This document shows, one piece after another, positions 27,163 to 36,607 of a DNA stretch of 64,000 bases. Location: positions 1-64,000 of the forward strand of contig JADJDV010000002.1 in NCBI GenBank assembly GCA_016702555.1. The letters are read 5' to 3'. Below the pieces are notes generated by a model that was not told the origin of the DNA, searched no databases, and saw only the letters and a list, made by a program, of their open reading frames with translations. How positions within the stretch are numbered: the first letter of the stretch is position 1; each line of letters opens with the position of its first letter. The translations under genes and the position numbers were made by a program. Source of the stretch: Burkholderiales bacterium. GTDB lineage: Bacteria; Pseudomonadota; Gammaproteobacteria; Burkholderiales; Burkholderiaceae_C.

Positions 27163-27223
27163 GAGCAAGACCTTCGATACAACCCGCTCATGCGCGGTTG
27201 ATCGAGGTTTTAGGGTCTTGCTC
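27163..27223 (+). promoter_or_regulatory. Hairpin in riboswitch expression platform region
   Basis: Perfect 10-bp arms GAGCAAGACC (27163-27172) and GGTCTTGCTC (27214-27223) enclose further pairing (AACCCGC with GCGCGGTT). It lies between the aptamer and the TerC start (27334) and may act in switching. It lacks a U-tract. The remaining 110 bp up to the start show nothing else clear. Confidence 0.55.
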
Positions 27224-27333
27224 TGTCACGCTGAACGCACGGCACACAGGTTCAGCCAGACGCTCCGATACCTTGACTGCGACCGACCACGCCAGGGCGG
27301 CCCCTTGCATCGTCAACTTCGGAGCCCGATTCC

Positions 27334-28035
27334 ATGGAATTCCTGTCTGCCCCCTGGTGGTCCGCCCTGCTGGCCATCATCCTGATCGACCTGGTGCTGG
27401 CCGGCGACAACGCCATCGTCATCGCCCTGGCCGCGCGCAACCTGCCCAAGGAACTGCAGAAGAAGGCGATCGTCTGGGGCACCGTGGGCGCCATCGCCGT
27501 GCGCACGGTGATGACCCTGGTGGTGGTCTGGCTGCTGAAGATCCCCGGCCTGATGCTGGCAGGCGGCCTGGGCCTGCTGTGGATCGCCTACAAGCTGATC
27601 GCCGACCAGGGCGGTGACGAGGACGAGCACGGTCCCGGCGCCAGCACCTTCTGGGGCGCGATGAAGACCATCGTCATCGCCGACGCGCTGATGGGCATCG
27701 ACAACGTGCTCGGCGTGGCCGGCGCTGCGCATGGCGCGATGGACCTGGTGGTCATCGGCCTCCTGATCAGCGTGCCGATCGTGGTGTTCGGCTCGACCAT
27801 GGTGCTCAAGCTGGTCGATCGCTTCCCCGTCATCATCTACCTGGGCGCCGGCGTGCTGGCCTTCACCGCCGCCACGATGATCAACAACGAACCGATGCTG
27901 TCCGGCTGGTTCGGCACGCGCGAGGCGCCGGTCGCCCTGCTGCGCTGGGCCGTGGCGGCGCTGTGCGTCGCCGGCGTGCTGGGCACGGCCTGGCTGGCGA
28001 CACGGCGCAAGCCGGCGCTGGTGGATGGCAAATGA
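27334..28035 (+). CDS. TerC-family integral membrane protein, probable manganese exporter (YjbE type)
   Basis: A 233-residue membrane protein of the TerC/Alx family. Conserved acidic membrane motifs are LIDLVLAGDNAIVIALAARN near the N-terminus and VIADALMGIDNVLGVAGAAHG in the middle. About seven hydrophobic segments are visible. Family members with this leader are thought to export Mn2+; Alx of E. coli is controlled by the same riboswitch class. The yybP-ykoY leader upstream makes a role in manganese export likely here. A second TerC-family gene at 42010-42720 lacks such a leader. Confidence 0.9.
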   Translation: MEFLSAPWWSALLAIILIDLVLAGDNAIVIALAARNLPKELQKKAIVWGTVGAIAVRTVMTLVVVWLLKIPGLMLAGGLGLLWIAYKLIADQGGDEDEHGPGASTFWGAMKTIVIADALMGIDNVLGVAGAAHGAMDLVVIGLLISVPIVVFGSTMVLKLVDRFPVIIYLGAGVLAFTAATMINNEPMLSGWFGTREAPVALLRWAVAALCVAGVLGTAWLATRRKPALVDGK

Positions 28036-28118
28036 CGAATGAAGTCATGGCGCCACAGGCGCCGTCCGGCGCGGTCATCTGTCATTAAAAGCCGCCGGCA
28101 CTGCGCTATGCTGGCGGC

Positions 28119-28463
28119 ATGAAACTGATCCTGAAATGGCTGCTGTCGGCCGGCGCGCTGCTGGCGGTGGCCTACATCTACAGCAGCGGCGTCACCGTGG
28201 CCAGCTTCGGTTCGGCCCTGCTGGCGGCGCTGGTCATCGGTCTGCTCAACATGCTGGTGCGGCCGGTGCTGGTGCTGCTGACGATCCCGATCACGCTGGT
28301 CACGCTGGGACTGTTTCTGTTCGTCATCAACGCGCTGATGTTCTGGTCCGCCTCAGGCCTGCTGAGCGGCTTCCACGTCAACGGCTTCTGGGCCGCGCTG
28401 ATCGGCTCGCTGATCTATTCGGCGCTGGGCCTGGTGATCGATGGGGTGCTGGAACGAATCTGA
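28119..28463 (+). CDS. Phage holin family 4-like (YvlD-type) membrane protein
   Basis: A 114-residue protein consisting almost entirely of four hydrophobic helices (KWLLSAGALLAVAYIYSSG; ALLAALVIGLLNMLVRPVL; PITLVTLGLFLFVINALMFW; NGFWAALIGSLIYSALGLVI). The N-x-x-V/L-RP motif (GLLNMLVRPVLVLLTIPI) identifies the phage_holin_4_2/YvlD family. Despite the name it is a chromosomal protein of unknown role. The ATG lies at the end of a short inverted repeat (GCCGCC...GGCGGC). Confidence 0.88.
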   Translation: MKLILKWLLSAGALLAVAYIYSSGVTVASFGSALLAALVIGLLNMLVRPVLVLLTIPITLVTLGLFLFVINALMFWSASGLLSGFHVNGFWAALIGSLIYSALGLVIDGVLERI

Positions 28464-28466
28464 GAG

Positions 28467-28541
28467 GTTGGGCCTTGAGGGGTTCGGCTATACGTCGCCG
28501 CGTTCTGGTATTTCACGCTGAACGCCCAACACCGAACACTC
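28467..28541. repeat. Interleaved inverted repeat between convergent genes
   Basis: GTTGGGC (28467) pairs with GCCCAAC (28524), and TTGAGGGGTTCGG pairs with CCGAACACTCAA at the other end. It lies between the convergent holin-like and bepA genes and overlaps the bepA stop codon. It may terminate one or both. Confidence 0.5.
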
Positions 28542-30117
28542 AACGTTTCTTCGCTTCTTCCTCCCGCTGCAATTTGAGCGCCGCCTGCGCCGTGCGCAGG
28601 CGGGTGTCGACGATGCTGGCCTCGATCAGGTCGGCGTTGTCGCCCGGGTGCTGGCGCGAATGGTCCTGCGCGGCGCGCCAGCGGTCCACCGCGCCAGCCA
28701 GGTCCATGCGCGCCATCGGCACCTCGCCTTCGGCGCGCAGCGCACGCAGCATGCGACCCTCGGCCGCGTGCGCCTGCGCCAGTGCCTGCCAGGCGCCGGC
28801 ATCGCGCGGGTGCAGGCTGACCCAGGTCTGGAGAGCGCCCGCCGCCTCGGCCGCCCGGCCGCTGCGCGTTTGCGCCTGCGCCCGCAGCAGCAGCGCGGCG
28901 CGGCCGGCCTGGCCGCCGGGGTCGGCGCCGGCGCTGCGCTCGGCCGCCGGCAGCAGCTCCAGCACGCGCGCCGGCTGGCCAGCCTGCAGCGCCAACTCGG
29001 CCTGCAGCAGCCGCGCCTGGCGCAAGGCGCGCGCATCGGCCGACACCTCCTGTGCCAAGCGCGTGGCCAGTGCCTGCGCCCGTGGCAGATCGCGCAGCTG
29101 CGCCTGCGCCAGCGCCGCCGCGTACAGGACACCGGCCCGGCGCGCCAGCGGCAGCCGGTCGAAGCTGGGCGACTCGGGCTCGCTGGCCCAGGCGCGCAGC
29201 ACGTCCACGCCCGGTCGACCCAGCACGCGCGCGCGCGCCGCCACCAGCAAGGCCTCGAGGTCAACCGAAGGCGTGGGACGCGCCAGCTGCTGCTGGCGCT
29301 GCTGCATGTCCGCGATGCGCTGCGTCGTCAGCGGGTGGCTGCGCAGGTAGGGCCAGTCGCCGTTGTCGTTGATGCGCGAGGCGCCTTGCAGCTTCTCGAA
29401 CATGCCGACGAAGCCCTCGGGCGCGAAGCCGGCCTGGGTCAGGATGCCATAGCCGATGCGGTCGGCCTCGCGCTCCATGTCGCGCGAGAAGTTCAGCTGC
29501 TGCTGGATCACCGCCGCCTGACCGCCCACCGCCAGCGCCGCGCCGGCCTGCGGGTTCTTGCTGGCGGCGATCGCGCCCAGCACCATGGCGGCCAGCATCA
29601 GCGGAGCCTGCCGGTCCTGCTTGCCCAGCATGCGCGGGATGTGACGCTGCGTGATGTGCGTCATCTCGTGCGCCAGCACCGAGGCCAGCTCGTCGCGCGA
29701 ACTCACCACCCCGACCAGGCCGGTGTGCAGGCCGAAGTAGCCGCCCGGCAGCGCGAAGGCGTTGATGGTCGAGTCGCGCCCCAGCAGCACTTGCCAGGCG
29801 TAGCGCTCGTCCAGTTCGGGTGGCAACTCGCCGCGCGCGCGCGCGCCCGCCAGCAGCGCGCGCCAGATGCCATCGACGTATTCGCCGATCACCGGGTCGT
29901 CGAGGTAGTCGGGGTCGCGGTACAGCTCGCGCACGATGGTGTCGCCCAGCTTGCGTTCTTCCAGCGAAGTCATGTCGCCGGCATCACCCAGCGACGGCAG
30001 GCCGCGCGCCACCGGCGGCGTGGTGCCGGGCGTCTGCGCCCAACCGGCCGGTGGCGCGGCGGCGGCCAGCGCCAGCAGCAGGGTGAGAAGGCGGTGCGGG
30101 TGGCGGGGCAAAAGCAT
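28540..30117 (-). CDS. bepA: BepA-like periplasmic metalloprotease/chaperone (M48 with TPR)
   Basis: A 525-residue exported protein. The signal peptide is MLLPRHPHRLLTLLLALAAAAPPAGWAQ. The M48 zinc site is HEMTHITQRH with the distal Glu in MEREADRIGYGIL. From about residue 310 the sequence becomes Ala/Leu/Arg-rich helices typical of TPR repeats. BepA (YfgC) checks outer-membrane assembly, helping LptD fold or degrading stalled forms. Length and order match the family. The ATG at 30117 begins the signal peptide. Confidence 0.9.
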   Translation of the reverse strand: MLLPRHPHRLLTLLLALAAAAPPAGWAQTPGTTPPVARGLPSLGDAGDMTSLEERKLGDTIVRELYRDPDYLDDPVIGEYVDGIWRALLAGARARGELPPELDERYAWQVLLGRDSTINAFALPGGYFGLHTGLVGVVSSRDELASVLAHEMTHITQRHIPRMLGKQDRQAPLMLAAMVLGAIAASKNPQAGAALAVGGQAAVIQQQLNFSRDMEREADRIGYGILTQAGFAPEGFVGMFEKLQGASRINDNGDWPYLRSHPLTTQRIADMQQRQQQLARPTPSVDLEALLVAARARVLGRPGVDVLRAWASEPESPSFDRLPLARRAGVLYAAALAQAQLRDLPRAQALATRLAQEVSADARALRQARLLQAELALQAGQPARVLELLPAAERSAGADPGGQAGRAALLLRAQAQTRSGRAAEAAGALQTWVSLHPRDAGAWQALAQAHAAEGRMLRALRAEGEVPMARMDLAGAVDRWRAAQDHSRQHPGDNADLIEASIVDTRLRTAQAALKLQREEEAKKR

Positions 30118-30174
30118 TCGGGTTCTGCGCGGTCACCGTATGATGCCTGCACGCTGCCCGCGTTCCCCATGGCT

Positions 30175-30246
30175 GTCATTCCCGCGCAGGCGGGAATCCA
30201 CGGGGTTCAAGAGAAGGCACTGGATTCCCGCCTGCGCGGGAATGAC
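30175..30246. repeat. Paired ATTCCC-type palindromes
   Basis: Two inverted units with cores ATTCCCGCGCAGGCGGGAAT face each other between the bepA start and moaC, in the region that should hold both promoters. Same family as the element around the GIY-YIG gene. Confidence 0.85.
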
Positions 30247-30307
30247 GGTGGAAACGCGGAGATGAAGGAAACGCCTCCTTCGACATCACACTGATTCCAC
30301 CGCCGCC

Positions 30308-30799
30308 ATGACCTCCCCAACCTCACCGCTGACCCATTTCGACGCCCAGGGCCAGGCCCACATGGTCGACGTCGGCGCCAAGCCGGCCACGCACCGCATC
30401 GCGGTGGCCAGTGGCCGCATCGAGATGCAGGCCGCCACGCTGGCGCTGATCGAGTCCGGCAGCGCGCAGAAGGGCGACGTGCTCGGCATCGCGCGCATCG
30501 CCGGCATCATGGCGGCCAAGAAGACCAGCGAGCTGATTCCGCTGTGCCACCCGCTGGCGCTGTCGCGCGTGGCGATCGAGTTCAGCACCGCCGCCGATCC
30601 CGCCGCCGTGCACTGCACCGCCACGGTGGAAACCACCGGCCCCACCGGCGTCGAGATGGAGGCGCTGACCGCCGTGCAGGTGGCCCTGCTGACCCTCTAC
30701 GACATGTGCAAGGCGGCCGACCGCGGCATGGTCATGACCGGGGTCAGGCTGCTGGAAAAGCACGGCGGCAAGTCGGGCAGCTACGTCGCGGCGCCCTGA
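30308..30799 (+). CDS. moaC: Cyclic pyranopterin monophosphate synthase
   Basis: A 163-residue MoaC, acting in the first step of molybdenum cofactor synthesis with MoaA. Conserved features: MVDVGAKPATHRIAVASGRI near the N-terminus, AAKKTSELIPLCHPL, VEMEALTAVQVALLTLYDMC and the C-terminal DRGMVMTGVRLLEKHGGKSG. No other moa genes are adjacent. The molybdenum link to the MOSC protein 16 kb away is only thematic. Confidence 0.96.
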   Translation: MTSPTSPLTHFDAQGQAHMVDVGAKPATHRIAVASGRIEMQAATLALIESGSAQKGDVLGIARIAGIMAAKKTSELIPLCHPLALSRVAIEFSTAADPAAVHCTATVETTGPTGVEMEALTAVQVALLTLYDMCKAADRGMVMTGVRLLEKHGGKSGSYVAAP

Positions 30800-30952
30800 C
30801 GCCGCCCGCCAAACCGCCACATCCCCAGCGCCCGAAGGGATACCGCGCGCGCCAGGCCGCACTGGCGTATAACCCCGCATAAAGCTGTGAACGGGCCGTT
30901 GGCAGCGCGCGTCAGCGGTCCGTCCGCGTCCAGCGTGACAGGAGACCAGCGC

Positions 30953-32188
30953 ATGAGTGAGCAAGCAGTGCTGCGGTTGCACGTGCCCGAGCCCTCCGGC
31001 CGGCCGGGCGAACTGACGGATTTCGCCTACCTGCGGCTGTCCGAGCCCGGCGCGGTGCGCAAGCCGCCGATCGACACCAGCCACTTCGCCACCACCGACC
31101 TGGCCTACGCGCTGATCGGCGTGCTCGACGCGCAGGGCCAGGCGGTCGGCCCGTGGGCACCCGAGATCGACGAGACCCTGCTGCGCCGCGGCCTGCGCTC
31201 GATGATGAAGACGCGCCTCTTCGACGCCCGCATGATCATCGCGCAGCGCCAGCGCAAGACCTCGTTCTACATGACCTGCCTCGGCGAGGAGGCCATCGCC
31301 CTGCCCCAGGCCGCCGCGCTCCGCCCCGGCGACATCAGTTTTGCCACCTACCGCCAGCAGGGCCTGCTGCTGTCGCGCGACGACATCTCGCTGGTCGAGC
31401 TGATCTGCCAGCTGATGAGCAACGAGTGCGACCCCATGAAGGGCCGCCAGCTGCCCGTGCTGTACTCGTACAAGCGCGCCGGCTTCTTCAGCCTGTCGGG
31501 CAATCTGGCGACGCAGTACCCGCAGGCGGTCGGCTGGGCCATGGCCTCGGCGATCTCGGGCGACAGCCGCATCGCCTCGGCCTGGATTGGCGATGGCTCG
31601 ACCGCCGAGGCCGACTTCCACACCGCGCTCACCTTCGCCCACGTGTACCGCGCGCCGGTGATCCTGAACGTGGTCAACAACCAGTGGGCGATCTCCACCT
31701 TCCAGGCGATTGCCGGCGGCGAGCGCACCACCTTCGCCGCGCGCGGCGTCGGCTGCGGCATCGCCTCGCTGCGGGTGGACGGCAACGACTTCCTGGCCGT
31801 CTACGCCGCCTCGCGCTGGGCCGCCGAGCGCGCGCGCAGCAACCTGGGGCCGACGCTGATCGAGTGGGTCACCTACCGCGCCGGCGCGCATTCCACCTCG
31901 GACGACCCGTCCAAGTACCGCCCGGCCGACGACTGGCAGCGCTTTCCGCTGGGCGACCCGATCGAACGCCTGAAGCAGCACCTGATCGCGCGCGGCCTGT
32001 GGTCCGAGCAGGAGCACCAGCAGGTGCAGAAGGAGCTCGAGGCCGAGATCGCCGCGGCGCAGAAGCAGGCCGAGCGCTTCGGCACCATGCTCGACGGCCA
32101 GAGCGTCAGTCCCGCGACCATGTTCGAGGACGTGTTCGAGCACGTGCCGGCACACCTGCGCCGCCAGCGCCAGGAGCTGGGCGTATGA
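30953..32188 (+). CDS. bkdA1: Branched-chain 2-oxoacid dehydrogenase E1 alpha subunit
   Basis: A 411-residue E1 alpha, the same length as Pseudomonas BkdA1. It decarboxylates branched-chain 2-oxoacids using thiamine diphosphate. The N-terminal extension (LRLHVPEPSGRPGELTDFAY) is typical of the bkd type rather than pyruvate dehydrogenase. The ThDP motif is GDGSTAEADFHTALTFAHVY...NNQWAIST, and the phosphorylation-loop-like YRAGAHSTSDDPSKYR is conserved. The ATG follows AGGAGACC. The stop overlaps the next start (ATGA), so subunits are made in equal amounts. First gene of a four-gene operon. Confidence 0.94.
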   Translation: MSEQAVLRLHVPEPSGRPGELTDFAYLRLSEPGAVRKPPIDTSHFATTDLAYALIGVLDAQGQAVGPWAPEIDETLLRRGLRSMMKTRLFDARMIIAQRQRKTSFYMTCLGEEAIALPQAAALRPGDISFATYRQQGLLLSRDDISLVELICQLMSNECDPMKGRQLPVLYSYKRAGFFSLSGNLATQYPQAVGWAMASAISGDSRIASAWIGDGSTAEADFHTALTFAHVYRAPVILNVVNNQWAISTFQAIAGGERTTFAARGVGCGIASLRVDGNDFLAVYAASRWAAERARSNLGPTLIEWVTYRAGAHSTSDDPSKYRPADDWQRFPLGDPIERLKQHLIARGLWSEQEHQQVQKELEAEIAAAQKQAERFGTMLDGQSVSPATMFEDVFEHVPAHLRRQRQELGV

Positions 32189-33255
32189 GCAGCGACACCC
32201 AGACCGCGCCGGCCCCGGCCGCCGACCACGAGGCCGGGCCGAGCCGGTCGATGACCATGATCCAGGCGCTGCGCTCGGCGCTCGACGTGATGATGGGGCG
32301 CGACGCCAGCGTGGTGGTGTTCGGCGAGGACGTCGGCTACTTCGGCGGCGTGTTCCGCGTCACCGAGGGCCTGCAGGCCAAGTACGGCAAGTCGCGCTGC
32401 TTCGACACGCCGATCAACGAAAGCGGCATCGTCGGCATCGCCATCGGCATGGCGGCCTACGGCCTGAAGCCCGTGGTCGAGATCCAGTTCGCCGACTACT
32501 TCTACCCCGCCACCGACCAGATCGTGTCCGAGGCGGCACGCCTGCGCTACCGCTCGGCCGGCGACTTCACCTGCCCGATGGTGGTGCGCATGCCCTGCGG
32601 CGGCGGCATCTACGGCGGCCAGACGCACAGCCAGAGCCCCGAGGCCATGTTCGCCCACATGTGCGGCATCCGCACCGTGATGCCGAGCAACCCGTACGAC
32701 GCCAAGGGCCTGCTGATCAGCGCCATCGAGTGCAACGACCCGGTCATCTTCCTCGAGCCCAAGCGGCTCTACAACGGCCCCTTCGACGGCCACCACGACC
32801 GTCCGGTGGTGCCCTGGTCGAAGCACCCGCTCGGCATGGTGCCCGAGGGCTACTACCGCGTGCCCTTCGACACCGCGGCGGTGTTCCGCGCCGGCGCGCA
32901 GGTCACGGTGCTGACCTACGGCACCATGACCTGGGTGGCCGAATGCGCCGCGCGCGAAACCGGCATCGACGCCGAGATCATCGACCTGCGCTCGATCTGG
33001 CCGCTGGATCTCGACGCCATCGTGAATTCGGTGCGCAAGACCGGCCGCTGCGTCGTGGTGCACGAGGCCACGCGCACCAGCGGCTTCGGCGCCGAGCTGA
33101 CGGCGCTGGTGCAGGAGCACTGCTTCCACCACCTGGAGGCGCCGATCGAGCGCGTCACCGGCTGGGACACGCCCTACCCACACGCGCACGAATGGCTGTA
33201 CTTCCCCGGCCCGGCGCGCGTCGGCGCGGCGCTGCAGCGGGTGATGGAGGGCTGA
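32185..33255 (+). CDS. bkdA2: Branched-chain 2-oxoacid dehydrogenase E1 beta subunit
   Basis: A 356-residue E1 beta. The core motifs are VFGEDVGYFGGVFRVTEGL, FDTPINESGIVGIAIGMAAY, and EIQFADYFYPATDQIVSEAA. It completes the alpha2beta2 E1 enzyme. About 20 disordered residues precede the conserved core (SMTMIQALRSALD). It overlaps bkdA1 by 4 bp (ATGA). A 212-bp gap with a repeat separates it from the E2 gene. Confidence 0.95.
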   Translation: MSSDTQTAPAPAADHEAGPSRSMTMIQALRSALDVMMGRDASVVVFGEDVGYFGGVFRVTEGLQAKYGKSRCFDTPINESGIVGIAIGMAAYGLKPVVEIQFADYFYPATDQIVSEAARLRYRSAGDFTCPMVVRMPCGGGIYGGQTHSQSPEAMFAHMCGIRTVMPSNPYDAKGLLISAIECNDPVIFLEPKRLYNGPFDGHHDRPVVPWSKHPLGMVPEGYYRVPFDTAAVFRAGAQVTVLTYGTMTWVAECAARETGIDAEIIDLRSIWPLDLDAIVNSVRKTGRCVVVHEATRTSGFGAELTALVQEHCFHHLEAPIERVTGWDTPYPHAHEWLYFPGPARVGAALQRVMEG

Positions 33256-33294
33256 GGACATGACACCACGCCCTATCCTCACCACGGATTTACT

Positions 33295-33440
33295 GCCTCT
33301 CCCTCTGGGAGAGGGCAGGGGTGAGGGCAGATCGCGCGCGCGGACAACGCTGGCGTGCCCCCCTCCCCACCTTCCCCCAGCGGGGGAAGGCGTAACAGCC
33401 CCCTCACCCCCTCCCTCTCCCGCGCGCGGGAGAGGGAGTC
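33295..33440. repeat. CTCTCCC/GGGAGAG dispersed palindrome pair within the bkd operon
   Basis: CCTCTCCCTCTGGGAGAGGG at the left and CCCTCTCCCGCGCGCGGGAG at the right, both palindromic and flanked by GTGAGGG and CCCTCACC, form a pair between E1 beta and E2. It can fold in the polycistronic message and could tune expression of the downstream genes. Confidence 0.75.
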
Positions 33441-33467
33441 CAAGCACCAGCGAGGAGGTTCACTGAC

Positions 33468-34778
33468 ATGGGCCAATACGCCATCAAGATGCCCGACATC
33501 GGTGAAGGCATTGCCGAGGTCGAACTGGTCGAGTGGCGCGTGCAGCCCGGCGACGCGGTGCACGAGGACCAGGTCGTCGCCGACGTGATGACCGACAAGG
33601 CCACGGTGGAGATCCCCTCGCCGGTGGCCGGCACCGTGCTGACCCTGGGCGGCCAGCCGGGCCAGTTGCTGGCCGTGGGCGCCGAGCTGATCCGGCTCGA
33701 AGTCGAGGGCGCGGGCAACGTCGGCGCCCAGGCCGGCGCGGCGCCGGTCGCGGCGGCCACGCGGCAAGACGCACCTGCCGCCCCCGCCGCCAGCGCGCCC
33801 GAACCCCCCGCCGCACCGCCGCCACCCGCGCCCGCAGCGCCCCGCCCCGCCGCATCGGCACCGACCCCCACGATCGCCGCCGCGCCGCGCGCTCCCGGCG
33901 ACAAGCCGCTGGCCTCGCCCGCCGTCCGCCAGCGCGCCTGGGACCTCGGCATTGCCCTGCAGTTCGTGCCCGGCAGCGGCCCCGCCGGGCGCATCACGCA
34001 CGCCGACCTCGACGCCTTCCTGGCGCGCGGCAGCGCCGCCGCGCCCACCGCCGGCGACAGCGCGCGCTACCGCCGGCTGGACGGTGAGGAACACATCCCC
34101 GTCATCGGCCTGCGCCGCAAGATCGCGCAGAAGATGCAGGAGGCCAAGCGCCGCATCCCGCACTTCAGCTACGTCGAGGAGATCGACGTCACCGAACTGG
34201 AAGCCCTGCGCGCCGCGCTCAACGCGCGCCACGGCGCCAAGCGCGGCAAGCTCACCCTGCTGCCGCTGCTGGCACGCGCCATGGTGCTGGCGCTGCGCGA
34301 TTTTCCGCAGATCAACGCCCGCTACGACGACGAGGGCGGCAGCGTCACGCGCCACCAGCCGGTGCACCTGGGCATCGCCACCCAGACCGAGGGCGGCCTG
34401 CTGGTGCCGGTGCTGCGCCACGCCGAGGCGCTCGACCCCTGGGCCTGCGCGCGCGAGATCGAACGCGTGGCGCGCGCCGCGCGCGAAGGCAAGGCCACGC
34501 GCGACGAACTCGGCGGCTCCACCATCACGCTCACCAGCCTGGGCGCGCTGGGCGGCATCGCCTCGACGCCGGTGATCAACCACCCCGAGGTCGCCATCGT
34601 CGGCGTCAATCGCATCGTGGAGCGTCCCACCTGGCGCGGCGGCGCCGTGGTGCCGCGCCTGCTGATGAACCTGTCGTCCTCGTTCGACCACCGGGTGGTC
34701 GACGGCATGGACGCCGCCCGCTTCATCCAGGCCGTGCGCGCGCTGCTGGAAACGCCGGCGCTGCTGTTCGTGGAGTGA
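33468..34778 (+). CDS. bkdB: Branched-chain 2-oxoacid dehydrogenase E2 (dihydrolipoyl acyltransferase)
   Basis: A 436-residue E2. Residues 1-80 form a lipoyl domain with the modified lysine in VMTDKATVEIPSP. A long Ala/Pro linker follows, then the E3-binding domain (PLASPAVRQRAWDLGIALQF...GPAGRITHADLDAFL) at about 145-185, and the catalytic domain from about 210 with the active site SSSFDHRVVDGMDAARF. It carries the acyl group between E1 and CoA and forms the core of the complex. Start ATG at 33468 lies after AGGAGGTTCACTGAC, a strong ribosome-binding site. Confidence 0.95.
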   Translation: MGQYAIKMPDIGEGIAEVELVEWRVQPGDAVHEDQVVADVMTDKATVEIPSPVAGTVLTLGGQPGQLLAVGAELIRLEVEGAGNVGAQAGAAPVAAATRQDAPAAPAASAPEPPAAPPPPAPAAPRPAASAPTPTIAAAPRAPGDKPLASPAVRQRAWDLGIALQFVPGSGPAGRITHADLDAFLARGSAAAPTAGDSARYRRLDGEEHIPVIGLRRKIAQKMQEAKRRIPHFSYVEEIDVTELEALRAALNARHGAKRGKLTLLPLLARAMVLALRDFPQINARYDDEGGSVTRHQPVHLGIATQTEGGLLVPVLRHAEALDPWACAREIERVARAAREGKATRDELGGSTITLTSLGALGGIASTPVINHPEVAIVGVNRIVERPTWRGGAVVPRLLMNLSSSFDHRVVDGMDAARFIQAVRALLETPALLFVE

Positions 34779-34791
34779 GAAGGTCGATGCG

Positions 34792-36192
<1,401 letters not shown>

Positions 36193-36204
36193 CGCGGATT
36201 CGCA

Positions 36205-36299
36205 ATCAAAAAGACAGGCAGTTCGGGATGAGTCTGTCGAAATCCTGCGTGGCACCTGCACTTCGGCAGGTTCGGTGCGAGCGGCGCTTGAACGGTGGA
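36205..36299. repeat. Dispersed TTCGAC-type repeat
   Basis: A block containing AATCAAAAAGACAGGCAGTT, CTGTCGAAATCCTGCG and CACTTCGGCAGGTTCGGTGC. A closely related block lies at 47351-47455. It lies between lpdV and the convergent small membrane gene and may help end transcription. Confidence 0.7.
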
Positions 36300-36317
36300 A
36301 CGCAAATCGTTATCAGT

Positions 36318-36581
36318 TCACGGCACGAAGGTCCCCAGCCGCAGCAGCAGCGAACGGCGACCGGTGAACGCGCTCAGCAGCCCCTCGGCGCCGAGCAGGC
36401 CCATGGCGACGATCAGCGGCCAGGCCCACCAGGGCGCGTCGTCCAGCAGGTTCGCGGCGATCAGCAGCGCCAGCAACAGCAACAGCGCCCCGAGCACGCC
36501 CGCGATCAGGCGCGGGACGGGACCCTCGGGCACATCGCCGGGGTCGGCATCGGGCGGTGAAAGCGGGTGGCGGCGCGGCAT
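36318..36581 (-). CDS. Small two-helix membrane protein of unknown function
   Basis: An 87-residue protein with a Pro/Asp-rich N-terminus followed by two hydrophobic segments (LIAGVLGALLLLLALLIAANLL and WPLIVAMGLLGAEGLLSAF) separated by DDAPWWA. No family recognised. The ATG at 36581 follows GGGAGAG. It starts 26 bp after the pilin ligase stop in the same direction and may be cotranscribed with it. Confidence 0.7.
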   Translation of the reverse strand: MPRRHPLSPPDADPGDVPEGPVPRLIAGVLGALLLLLALLIAANLLDDAPWWAWPLIVAMGLLGAEGLLSAFTGRRSLLLRLGTFVP

Positions 36582-36607
36582 GGCATGCTCTCCCTTTCGG
36601 CGGCCCC

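Noticed and set aside
28119..28463. Prophage remnant, because of the holin-family match
   Set aside because: The family name is historical. The gene is a lone chromosomal gene with no phage genes around it.
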